Shown: positions 1-7,370 of the stretch, one piece after another | Position numbering within the stretch: position 1 is the first letter of the stretch | How the letters are laid out: the number at the start of each line of letters is the position of its first letter | NCBI GenBank assembly: GCA_902766395.1 | Contig: CACXDL010000039.1 | Span: 1 to 35,006 of the forward strand | Source: an uncultured bacterium | GTDB taxonomy: Bacteria; Cyanobacteriota; Vampirovibrionia; Gastranaerophilales; Gastranaerophilaceae | Direction of reading: 5' to 3' | DNA length: 35,006 nucleotides | Made by a program: the position numbers and the translations under genes | Notes under the pieces: model-generated | What the model was told of the DNA's origin: nothing | What the model saw: only the letters and a program-made list of their open reading frames with translations | Databases searched by the model: none

Positions 1-162
1 AAAAGTTTTCAAAAACAACACAAATTAATTATATTTTTTTATGTTTAATAATCAACTACACTGTTACAAATAATCATATAGGGTGTGTCTTTACACGAGC
101 AAAAGCCGAAACGGTTCTGCCTGTGGCTACCTTTTTTCAGGACATTTGCTCGGAAGGGTTTT

Positions 163-200
163 ATGTCATTGCGAGGGCGAATGCCCGAAGCAATCCAGCT
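163..200. repeat. REP-like palindromic element
   Basis: The core at 169-193 is an imperfect inverted repeat. TTGC pairs with GCAA and GGGC pairs with GCCC around a GAAT loop. Dispersed intergenic elements of the form 'tcattgcgag ... gaagcaatcc' are known from many bacterial genomes. This copy fits that pattern. Whether it is multi-copy in this genome cannot be seen from one window. Confidence 0.55.
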
Positions 201-321
201 TTTGCCAATTTTGCAAGGTCGGAAATTGGTTAAATATAAAAGTCCGAAATGTCCGGTTTTGGTAACAAAAATGTCCGCTTTCTTGCACATCTTGTCCCAA
301 TAATTGCACTCAAAAGTTATT

Positions 322-403
322 GTTGGACAAGTATGCCCAACCTACAGACTCACACCGGTCAGCTACTTTTCATTAATAGAAAATCGGTGCAAAGAATTGC
401 ACC
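322..403. repeat. Two short hairpins of intergenic-repeat type
   Basis: GTTGG at 322-326 pairs with CCAAC at 337-341. GGTGCAA at 386-392 pairs perfectly with TTGCACC at 397-403 around the tetraloop AGAA. Each is followed by a CCTACA string. The similar layout suggests two related repeat units. No T-run follows either stem, so they are unlikely to be terminators. Confidence 0.4.
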
Positions 404-516
404 CTACAAACTTGCGAGCAAAGTGCGGAGTGCTTTTGCCAAGTGATAAAATCACGCAGGCAAAACACGTAGGTACGTTTCGTGCGAGCGAGTCAAGACA
501 GTTTATTCATGTCCAA

Positions 517-1311
517 TTATAAATAATTTACATATGTAACAACTTCAACATTATCTTTGTTAAACATTAATCGCCTGTATTCTTCACCGTTTTCGTTGAT
601 ATCGCTTTGTGAAACAAATTGACAATGCTCATCAAACTTATTTTCCCCATAATAGTACCAAATTCCTTTTGTTTCTTTTTTATTAGCATCTAATACATCT
701 ATGTGTATACTGCGATTATTTTCTTCATCCCCTGTATATTCTATATTGTAATTAATATTGTTATCATTTAAATATTTTATATACTCTTCAGGAGTTGTAT
801 CAAATGTTAATGATTCTTGCAAATGGTGTATTCTTTCATCATTTTTATCATATACTTGCAGATTACAGTTTATATTCCCGTTATAATCTCTGCTTGTCTG
901 TTTACATAATTTCCCATTTTTATATTCTGAAACTTCATATCCACTCCAAGAATTATGATTACCATTATCATAATGTATTGTTAATTCTTCCTGACCTTGT
1001 TTATTTTTTAGAATTAGTAATGTATTGCCCATCGAACAAGAGGAATCTATTTCAAAATCCTTGCCTTCAACTTTTCCCTGTGTTTCAAACCATTGAACCA
1101 TATCTTTTAAAGACATTTGGGGAATTGTTTTATTTTTATTAATAAAACTCAGACCATAAGCACGTGAAGCAGAGCTTATGCCTGAACTCATGTACTCATT
1201 TGAATAATTTTTACACTTGTTATCTGAACAAGCAAGCTGTTCAGCTTCATGTTTGTTACCTTTGAGCGAAATATTACAATTATGGAATGGTATACTGTTA
1301 ATTTTATTCAT
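517..1311 (-). CDS. Unknown protein, 264 aa
   Basis: I do not recognise this protein. It has no signal peptide or membrane segment and is rich in Asn, Lys, Glu and Tyr. A region from about residue 70 contains alternating polar/aromatic stretches such as HYDNGNHNSWSGYEVSEYKN, which look like short beta-strand repeats of a beta-rich or YD-like fold; this is a guess. The start is the ATG at 1311 (MNKINSIPF), preceded by TTAGGTAG at a suitable distance. An upstream in-frame TTG at 1326 is less likely. The N-terminus carries a short NISLKG string resembling N-terminal tags I associate from memory with Gastranaerophilales proteins. The gene stands alone, with repeat-rich DNA on one side and a gene remnant on the other. 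Confidence 0.7.
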   Translation of the reverse strand: MNKINSIPFHNCNISLKGNKHEAEQLACSDNKCKNYSNEYMSSGISSASRAYGLSFINKNKTIPQMSLKDMVQWFETQGKVEGKDFEIDSSCSMGNTLLILKNKQGQEELTIHYDNGNHNSWSGYEVSEYKNGKLCKQTSRDYNGNINCNLQVYDKNDERIHHLQESLTFDTTPEEYIKYLNDNNINYNIEYTGDEENNRSIHIDVLDANKKETKGIWYYYGENKFDEHCQFVSQSDINENGEEYRRLMFNKDNVEVVTYVNYL

Positions 1312-1391
1312 AGAACTACCTAACAAATCTACTAAATATATAAAATATTTTTTCCCTCAAAAATTGCTTTATTTTTGTCAACATTAAGAAT

Positions 1392-1819
1392 TTGTTACCA
1401 TCTAACATTCAATATTTTTGTAGAAAATCACTCTGCAATTTTTTTGATAAAGGATTTCCGTTTGTAGGATGCAAATTTTGCACCAAAATAATTCTCAAAA
1501 ACACTGTTCTTTCTTATCAAACCGACTGTTATTTACATTTGTTTAAAAGTTCGGAAGACGAAATAACCAAAGCAAGTGTAAAATTATTTAAAATCTTAAA
1601 AAATATTGTTAATAAAAGTTCTCGTTTTTTCGTAGCGTAGGATATCTTTTAGATAAAAAAAATACATCTTTATCAAATAAAGATATCGATCAAATGGAAA
1701 ATCTTATTTCAAAGTTTGTAAGTTCTGCACAAAAGACTGAAATTATAAAGAAGACCCAAAAAGATAAAATATTAAAACACATCAACTATAAAGACATAAA
1801 AATAAACAACACGTTATAG
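1392..1819 (+). pseudogene. Probable frameshifted gene remnant
   Basis: One frame reads from about 1392 to 1640. It includes a protein-like stretch (SSEDEITKASVKLFKILKN) and ends at a TAG just after a T6 run at 1625-1630. Adding one T at that run would join it to a second open frame that continues to the TAG at 1817-1819 (GYLLDKKNTSLSNKDIDQME and onward). Both halves have hydrophilic, Lys/Ser/Asp-rich composition typical of real proteins here. There is no ATG or ribosome site at the 5' end, so the start is also missing. The product is unknown. An alternative is chance open reading in AT-rich DNA. I see no other feature in the intergenic stretch 1312-1878. Confidence 0.4.
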
Positions 1820-1878
1820 CTCTACTTTTGACGGGTTTTGAAACTAGCTCATTATTTTTTTACAAAAATCCCATTATA

Positions 1879-2583
1879 TTATAATTTATCCCACATTATT
1901 GAATGGTCTAAATATTTATCACATTTTTCAAAACATTTTGCGGATTTAAAATGTATTCCACCTTGATACGCAGGATGCAACGATTTTATAACGCAAAAAT
2001 TATCTTCTGCGTTTGGGAATATTTTTAAGATGCTCTGTGCTTTATCACCCCACAAAATAATCGCCAGTTTTTGATTATGATCCTTTTTATATTCAAATAA
2101 TCTGTTTAGAATATACAAAATAAAAGGACGCCAAGCAGCGATATGATATTCAATTTCTTTTTGGTTTTTATTTTTATGAGTTAATCCCATATTTAAAAGC
2201 AATACTCCTTGCTCCGCCCATCCGGTTAATTCGTTTTTTTTGATATTCTTTTTTATATTTAAACCCAATTCAGAATTTATTGCTTCAAAAATTCTAGCCA
2301 AAGAATATGGTGTTTTAGTTGCTCTACTTGAAAAAGCTAAACCATGAGCATCATTCGCATTAGGATAAGGATCCTGACCAATTATCAAGACTTTTACCTT
2401 TTCAAGAGGTGTAATCTCTAAAGCATAAAAAACCTCTTCTAACTTTGGTTTTTCGCAATTTTTCAGACAAATATTTATACTCTCATCTGAAATAAAGCGA
2501 AGAAAATCTTTCTGGGAGATCCACCCATTTTTTTCTAATAGACTGAATTTATTTACAAGAAAATCTTTTATATTTGCATCCAT
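1879..2583 (-). CDS. ung: Uracil-DNA glycosylase (family 1)
   Basis: This enzyme removes uracil from DNA and starts base-excision repair. At 234 aa it has the usual length. The water-activating motif GQDPYPNANDAHGLAFS has its catalytic Asp at residue 71. LLLNMGLTHK and AIILWGDKAQ follow, and the C-terminal His loop is at 203. Two motifs deviate from the textbook family: GQDPYP replaces GQDPYH, and HPAYQGG replaces HPSPLS, so the minor-groove intercalating Leu is not evident. The core is intact, so I expect an active enzyme. It lies 17 bp after trpS on the same strand and is probably co-transcribed. No strong ribosome site precedes the ATG, which fits translational coupling. Confidence 0.93.
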   Translation of the reverse strand: MDANIKDFLVNKFSLLEKNGWISQKDFLRFISDESINICLKNCEKPKLEEVFYALEITPLEKVKVLIIGQDPYPNANDAHGLAFSSRATKTPYSLARIFEAINSELGLNIKKNIKKNELTGWAEQGVLLLNMGLTHKNKNQKEIEYHIAAWRPFILYILNRLFEYKKDHNQKLAIILWGDKAQSILKIFPNAEDNFCVIKSLHPAYQGGIHFKSAKCFEKCDKYLDHSIMWDKL

Positions 2584-2600
2584 AGTTATCTTTTCGAAAA

Positions 2601-3683
2601 TTAACTAAATTTTTCTACTTGTGAGCGAATTAAAGCCTCATCCGAAAAATAGTTTATTTTCATTGCCTCTTTCATTTCTTTCAATGTTTGAGAAGCCTTG
2701 GCTCTTGCAACTTTACTTCCCTCTTCCAAAATCTTATAAATATACGGAATATCTTTTGAATAGTCAATTCTCCTCTCTCTTATAGGGCGTAAAACATCTT
2801 GCAACACATTATTTAAGAATTTTTTAACCTTAACATCACCAAGTCCGCCGCGCATATAATGAGCCTTGAGCTCTTCTAAATTTGAATATTCTGGCAAATA
2901 TTTTTCAAAATCTTGATCTGTAGAAAAAGCATCTAAATACGTAAAGACCGGATTGCCTTCAACATGTCCCGGATCCTCAACACGTAAGTGAGTCGGATCG
3001 GTGTACATAGACATAATCTTCTTTTTAATATCCTCTTCACTATCAGATAAATAAATACAATTACCTAAAGATTTACTCATTTTGGCTTTCCCGTCAGTTC
3101 CTGGCAAACGCAGACAAGCACTGTTATCAGGCAGTAAAATGTTGGGTTCTGTTAATGTTTCACCATAAACATAATTAAACCTGTGTACAATTTCTCGTGT
3201 TTGTTCTATCATTGGAGCCTGATCCTCTCCGACAGGAACAGTTGTAGCTTTAAATGCGGTTATATCGGCAGCCTGACTTATCGGATATGTAAAGAAACCG
3301 ACCGGAATACTTTTTTCAAAATTTCTCATTTGGATTTCTGTTTTTACGGTAGGATTTCTCTGTAATCTTGCAACTGTAACCAAATTCATATAATAAAAAC
3401 TCATCTCGCAAAGTTCCGGAATTTGAGATTGTATAAATAAAACGGATTTTTTAGGATCAAGCCCGCAAGCTAGATAATCCAGCGCAACTTCAATAATATT
3501 TTGCCTTACTTTTTCAGGATTTTCCATATTATCTGTAAGAGCCTGAGCATCAGCTATCATTATATAAATTTCATCGTACTCACCACTATTTTGAAGTTCT
3601 ACCCTTCTTTTTAATGAACCTACATAGTGGCCTACATGTAATCTTCCTGTTGGTCTATCCCCGGTTAATATTATTTTTGCCAT
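2601..3683 (-). CDS. trpS: Tryptophanyl-tRNA synthetase
   Basis: This class I aminoacyl-tRNA synthetase charges tRNA-Trp. The HIGH signature appears as GRLHVGH near the N-terminus within [16 protein letters not shown]. The KMSKS loop appears as KMSKSLGN about two thirds along. At 360 aa it is slightly longer than the common ~330-aa form. The start is the ATG at 3683, preceded by AGAGGT with 5-nt spacing. An in-frame TTG one codon upstream would sit too close to that site. It leads a two-gene operon with ung. I see no T-box or Trp-rich leader upstream. Confidence 0.96.
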   Translation of the reverse strand: MAKIILTGDRPTGRLHVGHYVGSLKRRVELQNSGEYDEIYIMIADAQALTDNMENPEKVRQNIIEVALDYLACGLDPKKSVLFIQSQIPELCEMSFYYMNLVTVARLQRNPTVKTEIQMRNFEKSIPVGFFTYPISQAADITAFKATTVPVGEDQAPMIEQTREIVHRFNYVYGETLTEPNILLPDNSACLRLPGTDGKAKMSKSLGNCIYLSDSEEDIKKKIMSMYTDPTHLRVEDPGHVEGNPVFTYLDAFSTDQDFEKYLPEYSNLEELKAHYMRGGLGDVKVKKFLNNVLQDVLRPIRERRIDYSKDIPYIYKILEEGSKVARAKASQTLKEMKEAMKINYFSDEALIRSQVEKFS

Positions 3684-3736
3684 CAAATACCTCTTTTAAA
3701 TCGTAGTAATAAATTTATTATAATTAAAAATAAACA

Positions 3737-4906
3737 CTATAGCAAATTGCCAGGAATATGAGGAAAATCTTTTCTTATAATTTGCCCTTGTTTATCATAG
3801 TTTTGTTTGGCTTTAGCACCGACTTTTTCTGCTTTAATTTCAATATAATTTTTTCGGTAAAGCTTTTCATCTACATTCACCGGAACATAATTTTGTATAG
3901 ATTTTGTGTATCTTTCAGCTTCTCTTCGCATTTTTAAAGTTTTTAATTTTCCGAATTTTTGTAAAATATCTATTTGCCATACACTGTTGCCTCCCGTATT
4001 GCGGGCATGCAAAAACCATTGCCATACATGTTCTACTTCATGACGAGAAGTTTCTGCCAATTTTGATTTAGATAGAAATTTATAATTTTTATTAAATTTT
4101 ATTATCCCTTCTTCTCCATTAAAAATGGCAGAGACCGTCTCTTCATCTTCTTTCGGAGTATAGTTTGGATTTACTTTAACATCTATTCCTGACAATTTTC
4201 TTTCTTTCAAAAAGCGGGCAACAAACCCGAATTTGGCACTTTCTATATCCAAAACCCTAAAAGGAAGAAAGCTGTCATTTTTGGGGATTCTAACACCCTC
4301 GCCTTTTATTGAGCCTTTCTCAACACTATCAGTAAGACTATTTACAACATAGCTTAATACTTTATTTTTTGCATTTTGAATTTTGTCATTTACAATATGA
4401 GGAAATTCTGTTATTGTATGTATCTCTTTTGTAGGTTTATCCATTCCGGAAATTTTTGTTTGAGATAAAATTTTTTCACCTGTGCATGAATTATCTGAGA
4501 AATGATTCGTTAAAAGTTGCAAAGGGGTCCACAATATAGTTCTTGGAGGTTGTTTTCTTTTATTCGCCTTCAACATTTGTTCATAGGCTTTTAACATACG
4601 CTTGTGTATTTTATATTCTTTTACAGTCGTTGATTTTACAACTTCAGATTCACCAATTGTATTTTCGCTATAGGAATATAATCTGTTTCTTAAATAACTA
4701 TTTCCATCATCAAAAGCTCGTTCAATGATATTACCTTTAGAATCCCTGAATGTCGTTATACGCTTAGTTCGCTCAGGATGCCTTTTTACACCTACCCATA
4801 CTTCTTCAACAGTACAAGGAGTCTGAGTCGATAAGCGAACAGCATCTCCCTTATATTTTACAAAACTGCGCCTTATAGGCTTTAACATTAAATAACAATC
4901 GTGCAT
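3737..4906 (-). CDS. Unknown protein with HExxH metallopeptidase-like motif
   Basis: The family is unrecognised (389 aa). The notable feature is HEVEH at residues 289-293, in the context SRHEVEHVWQWFLHARN. It is followed 60-70 residues later by YIEIKAEKVGAKA (residues 354-366), where E356 or E360 could be a third zinc ligand as in gluzincin-type peptidases. The N-terminal 280 residues are basic and probably loosely folded. There is no signal peptide or membrane segment. The start is uncertain: neither the ATG at 4906 nor the next ATG at 4888 has a ribosome site. The hairpin at 4915-4945 ends only 9 nt upstream, leaving no room for a normal promoter downstream of it. The peptidase role is inferred from the motif alone. 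Confidence 0.75.
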   Translation of the reverse strand: MHDCYLMLKPIRRSFVKYKGDAVRLSTQTPCTVEEVWVGVKRHPERTKRITTFRDSKGNIIERAFDDGNSYLRNRLYSYSENTIGESEVVKSTTVKEYKIHKRMLKAYEQMLKANKRKQPPRTILWTPLQLLTNHFSDNSCTGEKILSQTKISGMDKPTKEIHTITEFPHIVNDKIQNAKNKVLSYVVNSLTDSVEKGSIKGEGVRIPKNDSFLPFRVLDIESAKFGFVARFLKERKLSGIDVKVNPNYTPKEDEETVSAIFNGEEGIIKFNKNYKFLSKSKLAETSRHEVEHVWQWFLHARNTGGNSVWQIDILQKFGKLKTLKMRREAERYTKSIQNYVPVNVDEKLYRKNYIEIKAEKVGAKAKQNYDKQGQIIRKDFPHIPGNLL

Positions 4907-4914
4907 ATAATATA

Positions 4915-4945
4915 AAAGACCGTAAAAATATTTTTTGCGGTCTTT
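4915..4945 (-). terminator. Stem-loop after the 49-aa gene
   Basis: AAAGACCG (4915-4922) pairs perfectly with CGGTCTTT (4938-4945) around a 15-nt AT-rich loop. Read on the minus strand it lies 8 nt after the small gene at 4953-5102 and just before the HExxH gene. The following T-run is short, so it may terminate incompletely or act as an attenuator between the two genes. Confidence 0.55.
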
Positions 4946-4952
4946 ATTAAAA

Positions 4953-5102
4953 TTATTTATTATTTACTATTACAATGGTTGCTTCAGCTAACGTGCCAGA
5001 ACCACTGTTAGTAAAATGAATTTCTTTTGGAGGAATTTCTTTTGGTTTAAAATCGTCTTTTTGATAACCATATAAAAACTTCATAAATTCTTTACTATAC
5101 AT
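4953..5102 (-). CDS. Small unknown protein, 49 aa
   Basis: This small open frame starts at the ATG at 5102 (MYSKEFMKFLYGYQKDDFKP) and ends with ATIVIVNNK. It is preceded by TAGGGAAAAGT, a good ribosome site at proper spacing, and followed by a stem-loop, which is the arrangement of a real gene. The N-terminal half is charged and aromatic. A Pro-rich centre (KEIPPKEIHF) leads to a Ser/Gly-rich and then hydrophobic C-terminus. No signal peptide is visible. Its position directly before the HExxH protein on the same strand suggests co-expression, for example a substrate, peptide or regulator of that protein. That link is speculation. Confidence 0.55.
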   Translation of the reverse strand: MYSKEFMKFLYGYQKDDFKPKEIPPKEIHFTNSGSGTLAEATIVIVNNK

Positions 5103-5295
5103 ACTTTTCCCTAACTGCACACTTATAATGCTTTACCACACATATATAATAAAACATATTTTTTGAGAATTTTGCGTCCTTTTTATAAATTGTTACAAAC
5201 TTAACAGTTTAAAGACTACCCGACAGAATAAGTAAAATTTCTAATGTTTAAAAAAGAGTTGAAAGTACATAATTAAGTGTTTGTTTTTTAAAACT

Positions 5296-5317
5296 GCTTT
5301 TGTTTAAAAGCAAAAGC
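5296..5317 (+). promoter_or_regulatory. Inverted repeat in the SLH gene leader
   Basis: GCTTTTG (5296-5302) pairs with CAAAAGC (5311-5317) around TTTAAAAG. It sits 10 nt before the very strong ribosome site AAGGAGG (5328-5334). A 5' stem just upstream of a strong site can stabilise mRNA, or it may be an operator. Either reading is inference. Confidence 0.35.
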
Positions 5318-5339
5318 ATATACTAACAAGGAGGTAAAA

Positions 5340-7304
5340 ATGTCAATTAAAAAACTAACTGTGGCAGCTGCGATTGCTGTTGGAATAGCAACAAGTTCCT
5401 TGAATTATGCAATGGCAGCTTGTCCTTGTTCACAAGAAACAATGCCCGTAGTTACAGGTGCAGATTGTGAAAAACCGAAATGCGAAAAGAAAAGAAAACC
5501 GGATTGCGGTTGCAAAAAGAAAAAAGGATGTCCTGTAAAAACAACACCATGCAACGACGAAATCAGCTGTGATAAACCGGCGATTCCTTCAAATGCTCTT
5601 TGTCCACAGGCAGATAAACCTGCAAGAGATGAAATGAAACAGGTATACGGATATCCACAGGCAATTTATGGTACAAATAATTATGTCGGAGAACCGGCTA
5701 ATTCCATCTTTTCAACAGAAACAGCAATGAAAGGCTGCCCTGCTTCACGTATGTCATCTGCGATTAGCGGTGTAACTATTTCATCACAAACAGAAAGTCA
5801 ATTAACAGGCGCAGCAGCACAAATGCCTTGCCTTAACGATTTACCAAAAGTATACAATGGAGTAAGCGTAAACAGGGGAAGTGACTGTGGTTGTCCAATA
5901 GATTTTCAATCTGCCAATTCAATAAATGCGATTAAGAAATCATTGGTTCCATATACTATTAAAGAAAATATTACCGGTGCGGCTGCTCCGACAGCAAGTA
6001 CTGTTGGAGGTTGTATGTTCCCTGATGTTCCAAACGGATATTGGGCAGCCTGCGGTATTGATAAATTAGCATTAAACGATGTTGTTGTAGGTTACCCTGA
6101 TGGTTTATTTAAGCCTAACAGAAACATATCCAGAGCTGAATTTGCAACAATGTTAGTTAAAGGCTTCAATATGGATGCTCATGGTGCAACAACAAATAAA
6201 TTCTCTGATGTTGCTCAAAGTAATTGGGCAAATGCCGCTATTGCCAAGGCTGTAAATAATGACTTGTTAAGAGGTTATCCAAATCACACCTTCAGACCTA
6301 ATGCAAATGTAACCCGTGTTGAAGCATTAACATCTATTTCAAAAGGTATGACCTGTGATATTGACTCTGCAAAGGCAGATCAAATTTTAAGCCAATATTC
6401 AGACGGTAACAAGGTTCCTAACTGGGCAAGAATACCTGTCGCCAAATCCCTTCAAAACGGTGTTTTAAAAGATTCACCAAATCCTAACTTAATTATGCCT
6501 AACAGAGATGCAACAAGAGCAGAAATTGCTTCTATGATGCAAACAGCCCGTGTAGCGCTTGGTTATGATACAAATCCTCAGACAGCAAATGCAGCTTGCC
6601 CTGTTTGTCCTATTGAAAAAAATGCTTTGATTGAACAGGAAGAAATAGTCAAAATTCCTACATTAAAATTATCAATGATAGATCAATTAACTGCAAAATC
6701 TTCTCACGTTGGTCAGTATTTTAGAGCCAATACTCTGGAAGATGTAACTATCAACGGTAAAAAATATCCTTGCGGTTCAACAGTAACCGGTCAGGTTGTA
6801 GAAGTTATCAGACCTTCAGGTTGTAACAAAGGTGCGTTAAAACTTGCATTTACAAGCATTTCTAACGGCAATTGCAAAACTAAATTACCAAAACAAATTT
6901 TACAGGCTCAAGTTAACAAACAAAAGAATGTTAACCCTGTTGCAAGACTTGTTGAAATGCCATTTACTTGGGCCGGCTCACTAATTGGTGTTGTCGGAAG
7001 AACTGCAGGTGGCATCTTAACTAACATCGGTAACGCTGCAGAAAATGTAACAAATGATGCCGGTTATATGTTAGGTCACTCTTTCCAAGGACAATTTGGA
7101 GCAGCATCACGTAACTTAGGAGATGGTTTATGGGAAACAGTCAAAGCTCCTGTTGATATAACAAGGACAGCTGTTTCCGGAACAATGGGTCTATTCCAGA
7201 CTACAGGGGACGAATTTGCATACCTTGTTGACCCTAAAGGTTACAAAATATCAGCAGTTAACCCTAGAGAACATATTACTATTGCCTTTGGTTGTAATGA
7301 ATAA
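5340..7304 (+). CDS. Secreted Cys-rich SLH-domain envelope protein
   Basis: A 654-aa exported protein. A signal peptide covers residues 1-27 (ending NYAMAA, then Cys28); a lipoprotein form is possible, but the lipobox is poor. Residues 28-90 hold ten cysteines (28, 30, 43, 48, 56, 58, 64, 71, 77, 88) in a Lys/Pro-rich segment. Three SLH domains follow at about 226-279, 287-336 and 352-405, each with the F/YxD and RxE core (e.g. NRNISRAEFATML). In diderms such domains tether outer-membrane proteins to peptidoglycan-linked polymer. A C-terminal region from about 458 (LEDVTINGKKYPCGSTVTGQ) appears related to the protein at 12735-13898. AAGGAGG at 5 nt from ATG implies high expression. A terminator follows. 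The role is presumably structural; exact function unknown. Confidence 0.9.
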   Translation: MSIKKLTVAAAIAVGIATSSLNYAMAACPCSQETMPVVTGADCEKPKCEKKRKPDCGCKKKKGCPVKTTPCNDEISCDKPAIPSNALCPQADKPARDEMKQVYGYPQAIYGTNNYVGEPANSIFSTETAMKGCPASRMSSAISGVTISSQTESQLTGAAAQMPCLNDLPKVYNGVSVNRGSDCGCPIDFQSANSINAIKKSLVPYTIKENITGAAAPTASTVGGCMFPDVPNGYWAACGIDKLALNDVVVGYPDGLFKPNRNISRAEFATMLVKGFNMDAHGATTNKFSDVAQSNWANAAIAKAVNNDLLRGYPNHTFRPNANVTRVEALTSISKGMTCDIDSAKADQILSQYSDGNKVPNWARIPVAKSLQNGVLKDSPNPNLIMPNRDATRAEIASMMQTARVALGYDTNPQTANAACPVCPIEKNALIEQEEIVKIPTLKLSMIDQLTAKSSHVGQYFRANTLEDVTINGKKYPCGSTVTGQVVEVIRPSGCNKGALKLAFTSISNGNCKTKLPKQILQAQVNKQKNVNPVARLVEMPFTWAGSLIGVVGRTAGGILTNIGNAAENVTNDAGYMLGHSFQGQFGAASRNLGDGLWETVKAPVDITRTAVSGTMGLFQTTGDEFAYLVDPKGYKISAVNPREHITIAFGCNE

Positions 7305-7323
7305 TATTAGTTGTTAAAACTAT

Positions 7324-7360
7324 AAAACAGACTCACAAATATACTTGCGAGTCTGTTTTT
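7324..7360. terminator. Bidirectional rho-independent terminator
   Basis: AAAACAGACTC pairs with GAGTCTGTTTT around a 14-nt loop and runs into T5 on the plus strand and A4 (T on the other strand) on the minus side. It lies between the convergent SLH gene and the permease gene and can serve both. Confidence 0.85.
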
Positions 7361-7370
7361 CTAATATTTT

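Larger units (their letters stand above)
1..516. other. Gene-free region with degenerate repeats
   Basis: I see no convincing gene here. The short open frames have no ribosome site and run through palindromic repeat-like DNA. The stretch is visibly less AT-rich than its surroundings. It contains three small hairpin-forming units (169-193, 322-341 and 386-403) and one copy of the 9-mer TGTTACAAA at 62-70. It looks like an accumulation of intergenic repeat elements rather than a decayed gene. Confidence 0.6.

Noticed and set aside
83-522. Several overlapping 60-81 residue frames near the left end
   Set aside because: They translate palindromic repeat DNA (strings such as ASGIRPRND), lack ribosome sites and overlap each other.
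795-1142. A 115-residue frame opposite the unknown protein at 517-1311
   Set aside because: The composition is dominated by Tyr, Leu and Phe, as expected from reversed AT-rich coding DNA; the minus-strand frame has a ribosome site.
5319-5324. TATACT as -10 of the SLH gene
   Set aside because: The predicted start point would fall inside the ribosome site AAGGAGG, so the real promoter must be further upstream.
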